Assembly: GCF_009905375.1 (NCBI RefSeq)
Contig: NC_133657.1
Coordinates: forward strand, 44,318,192 to 44,382,191
Direction of reading: 5' to 3'
DNA from: Apium graveolens
Lineage: Eukaryota > Streptophyta > Magnoliopsida > Apiales > Apiaceae
DNA length: 64,000 nucleotides
The translations under genes and the position numbers were made by a program. The notes under the pieces are model-generated. The model searched no databases. It worked only from the letters and a program-made list of their open reading frames with translations, and had not been told where the DNA came from. Each line of letters opens with the position of its first letter. The stretch's first letter is position 1. This document shows positions 47,101-60,695 of this stretch, piece after piece.

Positions 47101-47781
47101 ATTTACATTATTTATCATATTATTATTCTGGAATTGGATTATTTTTAAATTAAGGACCAGATTCGTGGTCCGGCCAAATTTGTGGTCACAATAGGTCAAT
47201 GTGTGCCTTGGATCTAGTATAGAGAGCAGAGCTGTGTGCCTTGCTCGGGGTTAGTGCGTGACTGATCAGCAGCCTAACCTTAATTTTTAAAATGAAAAGT
47301 AAATATCCAATTCTAATCATTGCTTATTCAGAAACTTGATTCTTCTAAATCATTTCAATTGGTTATTGTTTAACCTCAGTTATTGCTATTATGATTTGCT
47401 GAGCTGGTTAGCTCACTCTTGCAAACCTTTTTTATGTTTTCAATAGTTGAAAAGGAAAATTGTAGGTAACAAAGATTTCCAGTCTAGTGTGCGAGCTAGG
47501 ATTCCAGGTTAAGTTGGAACGAGCTAGCAGGAGCTTTATATTGTAGATGAGTTTTGCAAGATTGTACGAATGATATCATTATCAGATGTAAGTTGTATTA
47601 GTTGGTATTTGGTACGATGTAATAAAAGATAAGGTTGTGACTTATTTCATACTTGAACCTGTTGCGGTCCATGGTTATGAGAAGAAGGGTCAATGCATAT
47701 AATATTTTATATACAGGTTTATATATTTTGTGTGTGTGTTGTGAGCCCCAAACTTCTGACCTGGGTTTGGAGGGCGTCACA
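44193..47781 (+). repeat. 5' LTR of element D
   Basis: TG...CA boundaries (TGTAATATCC to GGCGTCACA), closing just before GGTTTGGTATCAGAGC. Two 51-bp-spaced copies of a palindrome (GTTACTTA..TAAGTAAC) lie at 44773-44842. A TATA-like CATAAATATAAATA is near 44887. The 3' LTR was not found. Confidence 0.75.
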
Positions 47782-47785
47782 GGTT

Positions 47786-47797
47786 TGGTATCAGAGC
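47786..47797 (+). other. Primer-binding site of element D
   Basis: TGGTATCAGAGC, complementary to the 3' end of plant initiator Met-tRNA, four bases after the LTR end. Confidence 0.85.
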
Positions 47798-47975
47798 TAC
47801 AGGTTATTAGTCACTGAAACAAGCCTAGATTGTCGGGAATGGATAGAGGGTTAAGATTAGGATTAAGAAATAGAAAAATAGGACGTCGAGAGGTTGAGTG
47901 CGACTGTATAATAGGTTTTGGTATGATCTTTGATGAGATTCAAGATTCTTATCTAGCGACGCGATTTTTCAGATA

Positions 47976-48173
47976 ATGGCGATGGCAGATTCTTTTATCC
48001 CAGGATTGTCTGATCATTCGGAGCCTTCAGTTGAAAGACCATCATCTGATTCACGCCCTGCTCTTCCACCAGTGTTAGCCATATCACTTCATGTTATGAC
48101 GGTTGCATCTTTTCCAGCTATTATCTCATCCTCTGAGGCGAGACTACCTATTCGAGAATCCCCCACATGTTGA
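47976..48173 (+). pseudogene. gag-leader-like ORF of element D
   Basis: 65 codons, MAMADSFIPGLSDHSEPSVE, Pro/Ser-rich, located where gag should start after the primer site. It resembles the N-terminal leader seen in chromovirus gags in composition only. It ends without a gag domain. Confidence 0.45.
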
Positions 48174-51100
48174 TTCTGGTTCCACCGGATATTCAGCTGT
48201 AAGCATATCTTTTCTGTCTATCCTACGCCTACCATTATTTAAAACACGTCTGACGAAATAACAGCACCTATGAGGATGGATTTGATAGCTACAGTATACT
48301 GTGAGTACACGAGGTATTAAGAAAAGTGAGAAAGAACCTAGAGAGGGGGTTTAGGTATTCCGAAGGATAGCTGCTACCAAATCATATGGAGCTACTAGTA
48401 AGTATGTCACCCATGATTATTTTGTGAAGTGAGTTAGGTGGATTTTAAAGGAATTTGAGAAGACTGGATATCGAGAGTTTTCTTGGAATTGATGATGATG
48501 TTATGATCGATCATGATACGTATAGTAGTAATGTGATGTGATATTAGTCGACTATATTTTATAAATTGGATTTAACGATTATTAGATAAACTTGTTATAT
48601 TTAGTAGTCGTAAGAGATGATGATGGGAGTGTTACCAGTATGAAAGACTAGAAGTGAAGTTATGAATAAGATAATATACAAAGGTAATTGAAATTTTTGT
48701 CGACCAATGAAAGTAAAATGGAACCAACAAAGGGTAGAGGATATACAGAAATGAATGAGATTTTATCTGATTGTGTTCCTAGTGTGATATTTTATAGTGG
48801 TTGAGAAGGACGACAACCAACTCATATAGTAATAACGAACAGGTGTATGATTTTAAAATTTTAAGCAAGTTTTCAAAAGAGATTTTTCTTAACAAAATTT
48901 TTCCAAAAAGTTCTTTAAATAAAATAAGTTTTAAGACTTGGTTGTCCAATTACTACTTGAGTTTCTCGATTGTTAAAAGATTTGGATTACCTAGAAGAAT
49001 ACTGGTTCTAGAAGTTAGTATGGTTCATTTAGAAGGCCAAGTGGACCCGCTATTACAGAAAGATTTGATTGTTTCTAACAGAAGAGTGCAAATCTTGCTT
49101 GATAAGTTTAAATGACAGAACCGATGTACGGAGAAACTATTCATCCAATTTTTGAGACTATTAGAGTTCAAATGGTACGTCGTTCTAAAAAAAGCTGACT
49201 AAGATCAAAGAAGATTGAGAAATTTTCATAATTTCCTAAAGGAAGAATGTTATTAGCAAATGAGGCGATATGTTCAACGATCAGTAGCATAAACGAAATT
49301 TAAAGTTATGATTTTAAATCTTATAAGACTACAAATAGAGTCGAATTATAAACATGGAAGCGCAACGCTAAAGATACAAGACCCAGTACAGGAGAATTTA
49401 TTCCAATGATCGATTAAGAAGGCATGTCAGAGAATTTCCTAAGGTTAATATATGACTCAGATTTGAATATATTGATCAAACCAGCGTTGAAGCTGTAAAT
49501 AGATGAAATATGGATGGCGACCAATGCTATCATTCTTTTCTCTAATACCATTCATTCTTATGAATCTTGAACAAAGTATGAACTTCGTTCATAATCAGCT
49601 CTATGATGTGATAAGAAGATTGTTGTATTCCTTACAAAATCATTTTTCCCTCAAGTCTTACTTTCTGATTGAGACAAACAGTGTTATGGTGTGACACTTT
49701 ATCGAAATGACAAAGAGTCTGGTGGGACGCCACCTAATCAAGTGATGTATGCCATATAGTATGAAAGACTGGCCATCTTGAGTACAAATATAGTTGTTTC
49801 ATTCATATCTAAATTATTATTCATTCTTTCTTCTTCAATCATGATTTATTGATTCATGGATCCTTCCGATTGTTTACTTGTACTCTTATTCCTTACAAAA
49901 GATTTCTAATCAAAATCATATACACAAATTCCCTTCTTGTGTAAGGTCTATTCTTTGATTTTTTTTAAGGAAGTGAAACGAACCCGTATAACACATGGAA
50001 TTATGTGGACAATTGCAAGCCAATAAATGATGGACATTTGCGTGCAGAGAAAAACTATTATGCCGATAACGTGGTTGTTGCGAGGACATCAAATCAGAAG
50101 CGGAAATCTGTATACATGATACATTGCAAATAAGAGATTTTGGCATGAATTGGAGTAGTTAGCGAACCGTATGAGGTAAATTAACTAGAGGAATAAGAAA
50201 GTAAGCTGCATATATCAGATAAGGCAAATGATTGATTGGACAGCGGAAGCGAATAGAGAGATTCTTAATAATAAACAGATAATTGATTAATACGTTGTGA
50301 AGATGAAGCATATCTTAATCATGTGGGAGATACTTGTCATGAAGATTCAAGATCAAAGAAATGCTAGTTACGAATAAACTTCAAAGATGTTCTTCAAGGA
50401 ATGGTTGGGTTTTCCCACTTAAAAATGAGTTATAGTAAATTTGATACTCGTAACTGAGCCAACAAAAGAAGTCCAGTATAAAAATACATAAGGGGAGATG
50501 AAGATATTGTGATTCAACTGCAAGGATTTTTAAGAAGTGATGATTTTAAACCAAAAGAATTCTTTCACAAGATTATGAAAGTGTTGGTTGAGACTGTGTT
50601 GGTTATCAGAAGTTGAACGAGTTAACAAATAAGAACAAGTGTATATTGTCAGGGGTAGACGAATTGTTAATGAGAAAGTTTGAATTGAAACAGGAACTAG
50701 AAGAATTCTAGAATAATTTGTAATTACACTCTTTAGTGATATTCTGTTATAGTCAGAAGATATGAGAAAAGGTATGGTATAATAAGAATTATTCACTATA
50801 ATCTTAGGTTGAACTAAAATATGGGTTGTACTGGTTAGTATTATATGTGATGGTGAAATGGTGAGTTTAGAAAATGGAAGTTGATTGTTTACTTGTGGGT
50901 TGATTGTTGGTTATTTGATTGATTGTTGGTGTCGACTTGAGTCCGACTGGTAGTCAATAATATAAAGGTGACGTTGCCCAAATTTTTGGAAAATACCCTA
51001 CTTTTAAAGATAGAAAGTATACTTCCGTGTATTATTGATATTCATGTTGATACTTTAAATAATTGTGATCTCGGTTCTTGAAAGAGGTTGTTACATCCAA

Positions 51101-52980
51101 TCCGACTATATATAATTGGTCTTTAATTTTATTTAGCTAGTCATCACTTGGTGCAATTGATCAATTAAGTAAATTAATTGGTTAATGTTACCAATTAATG
51201 GTCAGTTATATGAAAATTGATTCCAATTAGATTAAGTTAAATTTTTATATGACTTTCAAATCCGAAATCAAAGCAATGAGGAATTTGGAAAAAGTAAGGA
51301 CACCCGTAGAATTTAGAAATTGTTGCAAGTGTGTGAGGTTCTACTTGGATGAATATGCCCTTTATAATGGACAAGAGAAATAAAAAGTTATTTGTATGGA
51401 CAAGTGAGAAGAATGTCTTCAAGAGCTAAAGAATTAAGATAAAGCAACGAGAATGAAGGAAGGAAAGGAAGAAAGGAGATGGAATAAAGCCGAGATTAAT
51501 AACTACACCAATATGGATTTTATTAGACAATCAAAGAGATTTTATCATATGCAACAAAGTTTTATTAAAGGACGTAAATTGTTTTGATAATCATACAATA
51601 AATGATTTATCAAGTAATTCTGTTATGTATAGAATGTGAGATACAGTTTTAATTCAGTTTCCGATTGATGTTGATACTTAGATTGTTGTTAAATATCAAA
51701 AGTGGTATTAATATAGATGATTGATGTTTGCTTCGGTATGGGATGTAGTGAGCATCAAAGTTCGTATTGATATCTAATTTGATATGACATCAAATGAGTA
51801 TTAATATCGAGATTTCTGTTATGAATGAGCTATGGGAATGAAGAACAGAAATAGGAAAGAAGGTGGAATTAAAAGGATGATAAAGAAACTTTATAAGATA
51901 TCAGGATAAGTAAGGTGAAAAATTTAGGAAACATTTGTCAATTGAGATAGGGAATGCATCCCAGGAGTACAATTAAGTATCGAAGGCTAAAAGAAAATAT
52001 CTAGTGACCAGATAGGAAGAGAAAATGGGAGAAACTTGTAAGTAAATATTATACCTACCCAAGCATTAAGACGGAGCATTAAAGGCTAGATGAATTATTA
52101 TAATTGTTGAATTTCAAAAATAAAGATAGATATATTTCGCAAAGAGACGTCGTAGTAAAATCACCTGAGAACCAAAGGTGAGGAAAGCGTAAATTAAATC
52201 ATTATTGATAGGTTATCCAAACCAGTCTTTCTCTTTTATTAGTAAGAAGTTTATCCAATAAGTGGGTTAGTTGCTGCCTGAAGAAGTGGTGGTATAGTAT
52301 CAGATCCAGAAATTTATTGTAAATGATCAATATTATTTGATTTGGGATTTGACAGGAATATTCAGAATACGATGAATTATGTCGAACCAGAATAGTATAT
52401 ACCACTCCTAGATGAATAGGGCATTAAGTAAGACAAAACTAAAAGATAGGAATTCGGTTAAGCCTCGATAGCTCAAGAGATTCAAGATACTCCGAGAATA
52501 TGATACAAGACCTAGATGACAAAGAAGACTTTTTGATAGTATGGCACAAAGGAAGAATAAATGTTATATGTGACTAGACATCAAGGAAAGCATTGCAGTC
52601 AGTTTTGTATGAGAATTTCTTAGAACCAAAATAAATGATAATATGGGTTAGAATATGCTGGTAAGATCTCCAGGTTAGTGCATTTTCTTCAAAACAGTAA
52701 GCAAGTTTCGCTAAGCAAATATACTGGATTGTGATTCAAGGAAAATAAGACATGGTGATAAGTTTGTGCATCAATCATATTCAGTCAAGATTTTCTCGTT
52801 GATTCTCAATTCTAAAGTAATTTCGAGAATGTTAGAAATCGATTACATCTCGATCTCAATATATCATTTGCAGATAGAAAAGAAGATTGAGGGGAACGAT
52901 TAAAGAGCCTCGAATATGATTGGAAGCGATTACAAATTAGTTTAATTGAACGAAGAAACAGATGGGAATGAGGTTCAATA
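48174..52980. other. Internal region of element D without recognisable genes
   Basis: A+T-rich with scattered short frames only. The longest, 48801-49115 (104 codons, VHLEGQVDPLLQKDLIVS), has no family motif. I looked for RT, integrase and zinc-knuckle signatures on both strands and found none. Confidence 0.5.
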
Positions 52981-55540
52981 ATGCATATCTTAGATTGATT
53001 TGATGTAGCTGTGTAGTATATAAACACAGTTTAGGTCATCACGTAGTGTATCGATCTCGAGCATCATTCGACCTAGCAGCTCTCAAGAACATCAGTATTT
53101 CTTGAGAGGATTTTGTAACAGTTTTTATCAGAAATATAAAAAGCTGTTATATTTTATTACTTGTTCAAAACATTTATACAATTGTATCCAACCCCCCTTA
53201 AACAATTATATCTTTACTGGGCAACAATTGGTATCAGAGCTCACTGATAAACTTACAATCATAAATGATCTAAACATGTCTCTGAACAAGTATGAAAGTA
53301 ATAAAATTCCTATTCTGAAAAAGACTAAGTATCCCACATGGAAGGTGAAGATGCTCATGCACCTCGAAGCTACAGATTCAGACTATCTCAACATGATTAA
53401 TGATGAACCCTTCATTCCAACAAAACTGGTGCCTGCAACTCCTACTGTTCATGAACACTATCAGCTAAAGGAGAAGAGTGAGTGGACACCGGAAGAGAAA
53501 GTAGTTGTGCTGAAAGATGCAAAGGTAAGAAATATTTTGCATAATAGTCTTGATTCTGTGATGTCAAATATGGTTATAACCTACAAGACTGCCAAAGAGA
53601 TCTGGGATGCTCTTGAAACTCAATGTCAAGGAACCATGGCCATCAAGAAGAACAGAAGAGCTGTTCTAATTCAAGAATATGAACACTTTGAGGCCAATGC
53701 TGATGAAAGTCTCACTGACATCTATGACAGATTTCTGACCCTGCTCAATAATTTGTCTTTGGTAGGAAAAGTATATGATTGAGAGGATTCAAACACCAAG
53801 TTTCTGAGAGCCTTGAGTGAAGAATGGGAGACTCAGACTTCAATCATACGACATCAGTATGATTTGGAAGTAATTACTCTGGATGAAGTCTATGTCATGC
53901 TGAAAACTCATGATTTGGAAGTTCAGCAAAGGAGAGAGAGGAAAAGCAACAAAGGGAAATATGTTGTTTTGAAAGTGAATGATAAAGCTTCAAGAGAAAA
54001 GTCTGCTAGAGCTGTAAGAAAGAAGAATAATTTTCCAGAATCAGATACTGATGATTCATCATCAAATCCTGATGATGATACTGATTCTAAAACTGATGAG
54101 AACATGACAGAATCTGATGTCATGCAAATGGCCGCATTGCTGGTTAAGGGTTTCAGGAGGATGCAGTTCAGGAAGTCCAAGAACAACAGAAGCTTCAGGG
54201 AGAAGTTTACTGGAGGTGAAAGGAAGTCAACTGGAAGAAAAGATTGGAAGGACTCCAAAGCTGGAAAGGTAGACATGACAAAGATCAAGTGCTACAACTG
54301 TGATGAACCTAGTCACTATGCTTCAGAATGTAAGAAAGCAAAGCATGATAAGGGAAAGAGCAAAGCCCTGATCACATCAAGCAAGAATTGGATGGACTTC
54401 TCTGATTCTGAAAATGAAGACACATGTTATGCACTAATGGCCAGTCCCGATGATCCTGCTTCCTCTGAGTCAAAGGTATCAACTTCTTTCTTTTCTTTTG
54501 ATACTGAAGATACATCTGAGTTAAAATATACTCTTAAGTCTCTGCATGGTAATTTTAAGAATAAAACTCTTGAAAATGATAGACTTATGACTGAAATTGA
54601 TATCTTGAAATCTAGAAATATTCAATTAGAATCTGACTTATTAAATTGATTTGAAGAAAGAATGTGAGAAAGCTAAACATACAGTAAAAATCCTTGAGAC
54701 TAGATACAGTATGTTAGAAAAAGATCTAGAAAATGAGAGAAAAACTCTTAAAGCCTGGACTGATTCAGGTAAAAAGGTTCATGGAATGATCTCAAAGAAA
54801 AACTGGAAAGAATGCCTAGGCTATAAAGATGGAGTTAAGGATGTTGACACTGAAAATAAAATTACCCTTATAACTCCTGTTAAGTTTATCTCTATAGAAG
54901 CTGATGAACCCAAATCCACTTTTGAAAAGGGTTCAACATCATTATCACAAGAAAAACTGGTAAGTGATAAAACTCAAAGAAAGGAAAGCAAGGAAACCAT
55001 TAAGTTTGTTAAGAAATAAAAGAACATAGAACTTTTGTCAGCAAGACAATTGAAAAAGAAATTATCTGAGGTTACTGACAAACCTCAAGTAAAAAGTCCT
55101 AAAAGAAACAGAAATGGTAAGCAAGGTATTTCTAAGGATTTAAATTACAAGGTTGTTCCTAATGCTCCTAGAAAAACTTGTTTTAACTATAGAAATACTA
55201 ATCATCTTGTTGTTGATTGCAGGAGGAATAAGAAAATGAAAACTGTTATTCCTGAGTCCGATGTTAGGGGTAGATCAGAATTTTATAAACCACAAAATCC
55301 TTATTTTCATTGTGATAGTAGCTGGCATTCGATTTATACTTTTAGTTCTTATCACAAGTTATATCACAATTATTATGAACCTTTGCCTAAGTTTAATAAA
55401 GTTGCGTGTGTGCTTAATTCTGTTGGTTTTACTAAATTAGCTTCTGACAAGACAAATCCTGACATAGGAAAAACTGTCAAAAGTACTCCTGACACACAAA
55501 GGCTTAAGTTGTCCAAAAAGAGGGCCCAACAAGTGTGGGT
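52981..55540 (+). mobile_element. Sirevirus-like copia element E, cut by element F
   Basis: LTR end with TATA (TAGTATATAAACAC, about 53012-53025) and terminus CTGGGCAACA at 53226, primer site TGGTATCAGAGC at 53229-53240, then gag. The sequence is cut at 55540 by the LTR of F, just after AQQVWV, before the protease. It is the same family as copia 1, in opposite orientation. The LTR start is not resolved. Confidence 0.8.
53276..55540 (+). pseudogene. gag: Element E gag, with stops and a frameshift
   Basis: The ATG at 53276 (MSLNKYESNKIPILKKTKYP) follows the primer site. The gag core includes TAKEIWDALETQCQG. A TGA at 53780-53782 interrupts the frame, which continues with EDSNTKFLRAL. A zinc knuckle, CYNCDEPSHYASEC, lies near 54290. 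A frameshift near 54650 and a TAA at 55017 follow. The second knuckle reads CFNYRNTNHLVVDC, with the second Cys changed to Tyr. The nucleocapsid protein would package the element RNA. Homology to the minus-strand gag of copia 1 is clear throughout. Confidence 0.85.
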
Positions 55541-58500
55541 TGTAACACCCCCAAATCCGGGGTCGGGGATCCGGGTTGTCACGAGTTCCATTTCCCTTAA
55601 CAACACCCAATCTTAATAAATAATCAACTACTCTGTACTGTGACCCCACAATAAACACACACACCACAAGTTATAGTCTCAGAGATGAATATCCAAAAAT
55701 AATCACAAGTCGTTTTATTCCACAATTATATGCCAATACACCTTAAACAGGTTTCTGAATAAATTTACATTTCTTTGCTATTATTACAATTCATAAATAT
55801 ACATAATCTGATACATCAAAAGTTGAAAGCCTAGCCTATTGGTAGTTCCTACCTCAGCTATGGCGGCATCCGTGCTTCTAGAAAACTGCGGAACGTCTCC
55901 TAACCTCTTGCGAATCGGGAGCTTGGTCCGGTTCATCTTGTCTCTCTGATGTTGTGTGATGAAAGAAGAAAGCAAGGGTGAGCAGCAAGCCCACCAAAAT
56001 AATATGTATAATGATTAACAATATATGAGCCTTCTCATAGTACTCATGAAAGTCTTGGTCAAAAGAAATGAACCAAGTTGATATCTTAATGCGATGAAGT
56101 CGCAAAATATTCAGTATATATATATATATACATATATACTTTTCAAAATATTGGAAGTCCTCTTCCATGCATAATATACACAAAGTCCCAGTGTATAACT
56201 GTATAAAAAAAATATCGTTGCAAGGTGATCTCATATATCTAACCTTGTCTCAACGTTTTTCTGAAAATCTTTGTCATTCATAAGACAATTATTAATTAGA
56301 TATAAGTTTAAAAGATGAGGTTACCAAATACCCCAATATACTTATATCTTTCCCAATACTACTTGAACTACCACCGTTCAAGTTATAATCAGTTTCAAAA
56401 GTTCATCACATAGATGAGACTATAAAACAAGATTTGAATAGATTAAATCTTTAAAATATTATCAAAATAAAATGAAGTTACGAGATACTTCATTTGATGT
56501 AAACATAATTTTTAAAACTTGACCCTGCCAACACTCAACAATCGCCCAACCATAGCCTTTCTATCGAAGTGCTCTGGGTAGTGTTGCAGAAATTATCCAA
56601 TTGGATGATGAACTCATTACGGGAGTTTGCCGCGCCAGGAAGACCACTTACGATGATCAGTCGTAGTAGTGCAACCCCACCATTTTCTACATGTAGAGGA
56701 GAACCTGTCGGATTTACTTGTCAACCGAACACTGAACTCCTAAGGAATGGACCGCCTTAGCGGAACTTCCAGGCCATTTGGGCCAATATAATAAGGCTGG
56801 GCCGGCGCTACTCGACCACTTACGCCACTCCTAGTTCAGATGAAATCCATGACTCTGAAACGTAAAGCTCGTTTCCCCCTTTCCCCAAGTAGAAACTTGT
56901 TGATACGGCTCCACCAAGAAGTCGTACCTAGTTGGAAAGGAAAACTCACCGATATTTCCCAGGCGATGCCTGTTAATGGATTAACTTGTTCCAAGAATTT
57001 TACTTCCCGAATATTGGGTAAGTAATCAAAAACTCTTTTACCAAGACAGCAACCTTGTTGCGAATATAAAACACACCACCGAGCCGGATCCCCCAGGTTT
57101 TGAGCGAGTATTTAAATCCCCTTTTTAAAAGGAAGATCTTAAATATAAAAATAGTTTTGGGATCCGCTCTAACTTTTGAAAATCATTTTAAAGACTCGAA
57201 AACACTTTAAAGAGTGTTTGGAGTAAAACTGATTTAATGAAGTAAATCGGTCCCCAGAATATTTAGAAAATGTCTGAATATTATTATTTAAATAATATTC
57301 CCATAAAAAATAATCTTTATAAAATAATTGAAGTAGAAGTATTAAAACTTATACTTGAAATGAATAGCAAATAATCAAAGATATACTTATACGAAAGTAA
57401 TATCTTTATTTGAATAATCAAAAATAAGTTTGATTATCGACACCTTATTCTTTAATAAAATAAAGAATATATCTCAGCAAATAATCGGAGTCATAGATCC
57501 TCAAATGAATATTCAAATAATATTCAATAAATGAAATAAGCTGAGTCATAATACCTCGAATGAATATTATAAATAATATTCATTAAATAAAATAAAGGAG
57601 TCATACATCCTCAATTGAATGTCCAAGTAATATCCAATAAATAATGTAAAGGAGTCATACGCCTTCGAATAATATTCGAAATAATATTCAATAATAAAAT
57701 AAAGTTAAAGTTATCGAATAAACCTTATTCGATTAATAGTTTTAAAAACTATATCCATATATATATATATATAAATAAATAAATATATATATATATAATA
57801 TACTCGGGAACATCGACTCCCGGTTTAGAAATATGTTCACCTTTTATCCCCTATACTAAGGGTATACGCAACTACTTGCTTATTTCTAGCATAGGTATTA
57901 TGCAACTATAAGCATTGAAATCAACAGATAGATAACCAGATTACGAAACAGACATGCATATATACCATATTAGCATGCTCCAATATATCGCAAAATTTGC
58001 TAATAACAATCATGCAATATCACAAGATAATGCATATACATATATTTACATCACAGCAACAGTATAACGGGTAGAAAACTTGCCTGAGCGACTGGGGGTT
58101 ACGAATGGCTCGGGACGACTCTGGTAACCTATAAGCAACAAGTAAGTTGGAATTAAACCAAAGTCACTTGTAAATCTATACTTTAACTAACTTAGACTCT
58201 AACGCTCGTTTTGCGCTCACTGATTCGCTTAAGTCACTCGGGTACCCTCGGCTCCACCATTTTTAATAATTTAACCTTTACGAGTTTTAAGGCGATTCCT
58301 TCGCGAGTGTCTTACCAACTGCCTAACACACTTACCATAAATGTTTCATACTTCAATTAGTCCTTTTTGGTCTTTAACCTATGTTTCAAAGTAAGGCGAG
58401 GGGAAATGTTTCGTTCGCGAAACGCCGTTACTTGAAACGGTCGTTTCTCCTAAACCGTGCATCGGAATCGAACGAACTACATATCAAAACGAAGCTCGTA

Positions 58501-59911
58501 ACATGAGCTATCTAAACATGGCAGTGGTCATAATCTAGCAGGGGGTTCTCGGGTCCTAATGCTATGCACAAAAACAGTCCAAAGAAAATCGGACGTTACG
58601 ACGGCTATATTTACGCGATTACCAATATTTATACCACTCCAATTCTTTACCAATTCACTACAAACCACCCAACCATCATCAATACATCAAACACAACTTA
58701 TATCAAGGCAAAGTCAGTCCATAATCTCAAGGTTTTCCAACTTATTCAACCGCAAACATAATCTACTAACCATAACTTAAGATTCATTAACCATTAACCA
58801 AGATTCATATCCAAAATCACCACAAATCCAACCAAGCTATCTAACATACATGGATCTTGCTATACATACATGGATATTTCTATATATACATTAATCCATC
58901 CATAAACTCATCAAAACTCAAAGTTCAAACTATAAGTTAAAGGTGAAAGTTGTTTATACCTCCTTGAAGCTTCCTAACACAACCCAAGAGCTTTGAATGC
59001 CTAAAAGAGCCTTGATCCTTGCTTGTATAACCTTAATCTTTCATAAAAATTCAAGAAAACTAAAGTTATTTCTTGAAGGTTACTATTCACCATCTTCTTC
59101 CTTGATTTATAGAAAAAGATTGGCTTGGAATTAGAAGCTTAAACTTATAGGACGTATGTAACTATCCATGGGGAAGCTTAGATAATTACCTTGCTAAATA
59201 GTAAGTGGTGGAGCTTGGATCTTCAAATTTTAAGAAATGGGCCGAGAGCTAGCTTGGGAAGAAAGAGATTTTTATGTTTTGTTTGATGAAAATGAAATGA
59301 TTTGCTTGGTTGGTTGATTTTTGTGTTGTTTTTGGTTAATGACTTAATTAACCTTGATTTTGTGTGGTTATAATTCAACCACACTTCCTTCCCTTCTATG
59401 TCATGCTTGTGTCACCTTGCACATGTCATCCTCCCTTCCTTGTCCTCTTCTCATTGGTTGGGTGACATCACTTCCTCTAATTCCTTTGCTTAACTTCCTA
59501 ATTGTTTGCCTAATGACCGCTGATCTGTTATACGGTTCGCTTAACTTTCATTTTCGTTTATCGTTTGAGGGATCATACCCGGGATCTTATTACTTAGGTT
59601 CCCTTAACCTTTCTCAATATATTATATTCCTTTTATGATCCTCTCCTATAATCCTTTAATTTCAATCCTTTTTATCCTGTTACCTTATACTCAATTCTCT
59701 CCGTATCTTGTGGATTTCCGGGAAAAATCAAAGTGTTCGGAATTGGATTCTGACGATCTTTACATACACTTATATACCACATAGAGTACTAATAATATCC
59801 CATAAGATCAATAACAGAACCCCTACATAGCGTGGCATGAAAAGTTTTCTCGTTCAGCAAAAACACTATTCATAAGGGTTTCAAAATTTCTCAAAAATTG
59901 GGGTTATTACA
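55541..59911 (-). repeat. 3' LTR of element F
   Basis: The minus strand opens TGTAATAACCCCAATTTTTG at 59911 and closes GGGGGTGTTACA at 55541. The purine tract CCTTTTAAGGAGGGGAGAC (59912-59930) lies directly before it. An AT-rich microsatellite occupies 57757-57799, and a TA run lies at about 56115-56130. Short ORFs inside (for example 58559-58780) have no recognisable content. Confidence 0.8.
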
Positions 59912-59944
59912 GTCTCCCCTCCTTAAAAGGATTCCGTCCCGGAA

Positions 59945-60695
59945 TCAGATAGAAAACAAATGGGGATACTTTCTTAGCATTACACTTTCTAACTCTCGAG
60001 TCAATTTTCCCACATTGTGGTTCTACCACCAAACTCTGCCTAGTTTGATAATCCTTCTCCTAAGCACTTGTTCATTTTCACTCTATAACCCTTCCTGGTT
60101 GCTCCATATAGGTTATGTCGGGTTGCATATCTATGCGCTCATATGCCTCTATTTATCTGGCATCTGAATTTCACTTCCTTAACATTGATACGTGAAACAC
60201 GTTACGACCTGCTACATGTTCGGGGTTAGGGCTAGCTCATATGCTAACTTCCCAAACATCTTAATATATCCAAGGGTCCAACAAATTGTAGACTTAGCTT
60301 TCCTTTCTTTCCGAACCTCATCAATCCTTTCCAAGGGATACCTATAACATTACTAGGTCCCCTATTTCATACTCTTTATCCTTTCGTGTCAAATCAACAT
60401 ACTTATCATGTCCATCTTGGGCTACTACCAGCCGTCCTCTGATTAGATCTATCATATCCTTGGTCCTTTGGACTACTGCGGGTTCGAGCATCTTGCGCTC
60501 TACAACTTCATCCTAACATAAGGGAGATCGACATTGTCTTCCCTCAAGGATCTCATAAGGCGACATCTCGATAATGACATATGATCTATTGTCGTAAGAT
60601 AACTCAATTCGAATTAAGTGATCATTCCAAATTCTTTCAAGTCTATTGCACAGACTCTCGTTATTGCTTTTAGCATTAGAGCTTCTGCTTCTCAA
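59945..60695 (-). pseudogene. pol: Element F integrase C-terminus and chromodomain remnant
   Basis: The minus strand from 60695 reads WNDHLIRIELSYDNRSYV, then MSPYEILEGRQCRSPLC, a standard chromovirus integrase segment. After 60513 it continues in broken frames: MLEPAVVQRTKDMIDLIRGR, DLTRKDKEYEIGDLVML, then HVAGRNVFHVSML, and a tail RRIIKLGRVWW followed by LESVMLRKYPHLF, the chromodomain end. Several stops intervene. Confidence 0.8.

Larger units (their letters stand above)
44193..52980 (+). mobile_element. Long-LTR chromovirus-type element D, apparently without pol
   Basis: Begins TGTAATATCCGGG at 44193 inside the element C LTR, with a 3589-bp LTR, a Met-tRNA-type primer site and a short gag-like start. 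The following 4.8 kb show no recognisable protease, RT, RNase H or integrase. LTR features such as TTAGCTCACTCTTGC match those of element F (GCTGCTCACCCTTGC on the minus strand). It is either an extremely decayed chromovirus or a large non-coding derivative. The right limit near 52980 is approximate, set by element E. Confidence 0.65.

Noticed and set aside
47786..47797. tRNA gene at TGGTATCAGAGC (also 53229)
   Set aside because: Only the primer-complementary segment is present next to an LTR; no cloverleaf can be formed.
58559..58780. Overlapping plus-strand frames in the element F LTR
   Set aside because: Two overlapping frames of low complexity within a non-coding LTR.
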